Positions 62,624 to 64,000 of a DNA stretch of 64,000 bases are shown in pieces (position 1 is the stretch's first letter; every line of letters starts with the position of its first letter). The notes under the pieces were generated by a model. It did not search any database. It was not told the DNA's origin and worked only from the letters and a program-made list of their open reading frames with translations. This stretch comes from Ectorhizobium quercum (lineage in GTDB: Bacteria; Pseudomonadota; Alphaproteobacteria; Rhizobiales; Rhizobiaceae). A program made the position numbers and the translations under genes. The stretch spans positions 1 through 64,000 of the forward strand of contig NZ_JANFPI010000011.1 of the NCBI RefSeq assembly GCF_026552795.1. The letters run 5' to 3'.

Positions 62624-63328
62624 TCAGTCGCGCAGGCGCAGCTCGTCGGCCTCCATGCGCAGGGAGCCGAGCGTTGACAGGAAGCTCATGCCGAGAAGGC
62701 TCTGCTCCAGCCGGTCCTTCGTGGCGACCAGCGCCGGCACGTTGCGGCGGGTGATGGGGCCGAGCGACACCTGCGCCAGCCTGACCGGGGCCGCGCTCGC
62801 CAGGCCGTTGGCCGTCCGCACGGTCGCCGAATAGGTCAGGTTGTCCGGATTGAGGCCGGCGGCAAGCGCGTCTTCCCACGAGAGCGAAATGGCGCTGGCG
62901 CCGGTATCCACGAGAACGGAAATGGCCTGGCCGTTGATCTCCACCACCGCCTCGAAATGACCGTTCATCGACTTGTGCAGGATGATCTCGGTCGTCCCGT
63001 CGGCGCCGCGCGAGATGACGGACTGGCCGGGAACGAGCGCCGCGAACACGCGGTCGCCGAGCGAGCGGAAATCGCCGCGGTAGAGCCACAGGACGATCAG
63101 TGCGAGAATGATGACGAGCCAGATGGCCAGGTCGCGGGCCACCTTGCCGAACGTATAGCGGCGGCTGATGAGAATGCCCGCGCCGATTACGGTCGTGAGG
63201 GTCAGGAGGCGCATGAGTTCGGCAAACCGGTCGTTGTCGACGCCGAACGTTTCTCCCGCTCCGTGATTGAAGATCAGCAGCGCAAGGCTGACGGCGAGAA
63301 TGAGCAGGCCGATCGTGTAGCGGTTCAT
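62624..63328 (-). CDS. TIGR02281-type membrane aspartic protease
   Basis: 234 residues. Three hydrophobic helices at the N-terminus (to about 85) anchor a retropepsin-like domain. The active site is VLVDTGASAISLSW (Asp-Thr-Gly), with flap AVVEINGQAISVL and LLGMSFLSTLGSL. Only one DTG motif, so it must dimerise. Family known as clan AA aspartic protease of Alphaproteobacteria; substrates unknown. The start overlaps the stop of the DUF1289 gene. Confidence 0.9.
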   Translation of the reverse strand: MNRYTIGLLILAVSLALLIFNHGAGETFGVDNDRFAELMRLLTLTTVIGAGILISRRYTFGKVARDLAIWLVIILALIVLWLYRGDFRSLGDRVFAALVPGQSVISRGADGTTEIILHKSMNGHFEAVVEINGQAISVLVDTGASAISLSWEDALAAGLNPDNLTYSATVRTANGLASAAPVRLAQVSLGPITRRNVPALVATKDRLEQSLLGMSFLSTLGSLRMEADELRLRD

Positions 63329-63522
63329 CTTCCGGCCTGCCCGCGGGATGCCTCATGCCGCGCAAGGTGGCGTAGCCGTTCGGCGAGCCCGTCCATGATG
63401 GAGAGGCGCTCGGCGTCGTCGTAACGGCTCCAGGCGGCGATCTCGTCTATCGTGCGGCCGCAGCCGATGCACCAGCCGGTGCGGGTTTCCATCTGGCAGA
63501 TGCGGATACAGGGTGTTTTCAT
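63325..63522 (-). CDS. DUF1289 protein
   Basis: 65 residues. The four-cysteine pattern CIRICQMETRTGWCIGCGRT and EIAAWSRYDDAER are diagnostic of this family, likely a small iron-sulfur or zinc protein. Function is not known. It is four bases overlapped (ATGA) with the aspartic protease gene, so co-translated, and 22 bp after the cobS gene. Confidence 0.9.
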   Translation of the reverse strand: MKTPCIRICQMETRTGWCIGCGRTIDEIAAWSRYDDAERLSIMDGLAERLRHLARHEASRGQAGR

Positions 63523-63543
63523 GGCTGGCTATAGTACATGACT

Positions 63544-64000
63544 TCAGGCTGTAAGCGAAAATGCGAGAAGAACGGCTATTTCGCCGATCTGTTCCACCGC
63601 TCCGATCGTGTCTCCGGTATGGCCGTTAATCCGCCGCGCGGCAAGACGTGTCATGGCAAAAGCGGCGATCCCGCCGAGCGACAGGGCGAGAAAAAGTGCA
63701 GGCAATCCGAAAACGGCGATCACCGGAATGCCGGCCAGCACCGTGCCGATGGCAAGCGCCCGGGCCGTGCCGGCCAGATCCGGCTGGCCGGCGGAGGTGG
63801 CGAGCCCCTGTTCTCGGGCCGGAGGCAGGGCCTGCCAGTGGGCGACCATCAGGGTTCGGGCCAGCGTGCCGGAGGCGGGCAATGCGAATGCCGCGGCAAG
63901 CGGCGGCAGATGCATGGCGACGGAGGCCAGCATGGCGGCCCGGAGCGCGAAGGACATGAAGAGGGCGATAGCGCCGAAGGTGCCGATCCGGCTGTCCTTC
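63544..64000 (-). CDS. cobS: Adenosylcobinamide-GDP ribazoletransferase, C-terminal part (CobS/CobV)
   Basis: About 152 residues visible; the N-terminus lies beyond the window edge. The last step of cobalamin assembly: joins adenosylcobinamide-GDP with alpha-ribazole phosphate in the membrane. Marks: KDSRIGTFGAIALFM at the cut end (the conserved D-x-R-x-G-T), a hydrophobic centre, and NGHTGDTIGAVEQIGEIAVLL near the C-terminus, where HTGD(T/A)xGAxxE is typical. Its partner enzyme cobP is at 28673. Confidence 0.94.
   Translation of the reverse strand, partial: KDSRIGTFGAIALFMSFALRAAMLASVAMHLPPLAAAFALPASGTLARTLMVAHWQALPPAREQGLATSAGQPDLAGTARALAIGTVLAGIPVIAVFGLPALFLALSLGGIAAFAMTRLAARRINGHTGDTIGAVEQIGEIAVLLAFSLTA

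Overview
The window looks like a chromosomal segment of an alphaproteobacterium of the order Rhizobiales, probably Rhizobiaceae or a close relative. The evidence is the high-GC coding style, an FnrN-type regulator beside hemN, a fixNOQP/fixGHIS-type (cco) cluster, an LsrB-like LysR regulator, cobalamin genes in the CobP/CobV style, GTTC-N7-GTTC LexA-type control, and two families of short intergenic repeats of the kind common in rhizobia. Most genes are ordinary housekeeping, transport or regulatory genes. No CRISPR array, prophage, toxin-antitoxin pair or restriction system was seen.

Left part (1-16 kb): the C-terminal end of an IS110-type transposase at the very edge, an aldo/keto reductase, a RecD-like helicase, a MerR protein carrying a second, LuxR-type helix-turn-helix, a one-TM regulator-like protein, pdxJ, a qorB/ytfG-ytfH-like reductase and HxlR pair, an Asp/Glu racemase and Lrp pair, a TetR gene followed by ilvC, a PLP aminotransferase, an endonuclease/phosphatase-Nudix pair, a PhzF gene, and a 69-residue protein behind a LexA-type box.

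Middle (16-36 kb): two tandem tRNA-Lys(CTT) genes, the sulfate ABC operon (sbp-cysT-cysW-cysA), a large DUF3772-MscS channel, a two-receiver response regulator with complementary lost residues, a DUF1127-like protein divergent from lsrB, a formyltransferase, an entericidin-like lipopeptide and other small proteins, cobP, a TSUP permease, a nucleoside hydrolase, then fnrN divergent from hemN with two FNR boxes between them, and a lauroyl acyltransferase-like gene.

Microaerobic block (35-45 kb): a PAS protein and a hemerythrin-like protein lead to ccoNOQP and ccoGHIS. FNR boxes precede hemN (two), ccoN/hemerythrin (one perfect) and ccoG (one). FnrN therefore probably senses low oxygen and switches on the high-affinity cbb3 oxidase, its copper and assembly factors, and oxygen-independent haem synthesis together. 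The ccoN leader also has a perfect 13-bp stem and a short ORF whose stop overlaps the ccoN start.

Right part (45-64 kb): gnd and a LacI regulator, an RcnB-like protein, a complete zinc uptake unit (znuA divergent from znuCB-zur, with two perfect dyads between), gamma-carbonic anhydrase and FAA-hydrolase genes, an SH3 protein with a proline-rich repeat tail, dusA, cspA, a J-domain protein, dgt, uvrB, a YciA-like thioesterase, an extensin-family lipoprotein, a membrane aspartic protease with a DUF1289 protein, and the 3' end of cobS/cobV running off the window.
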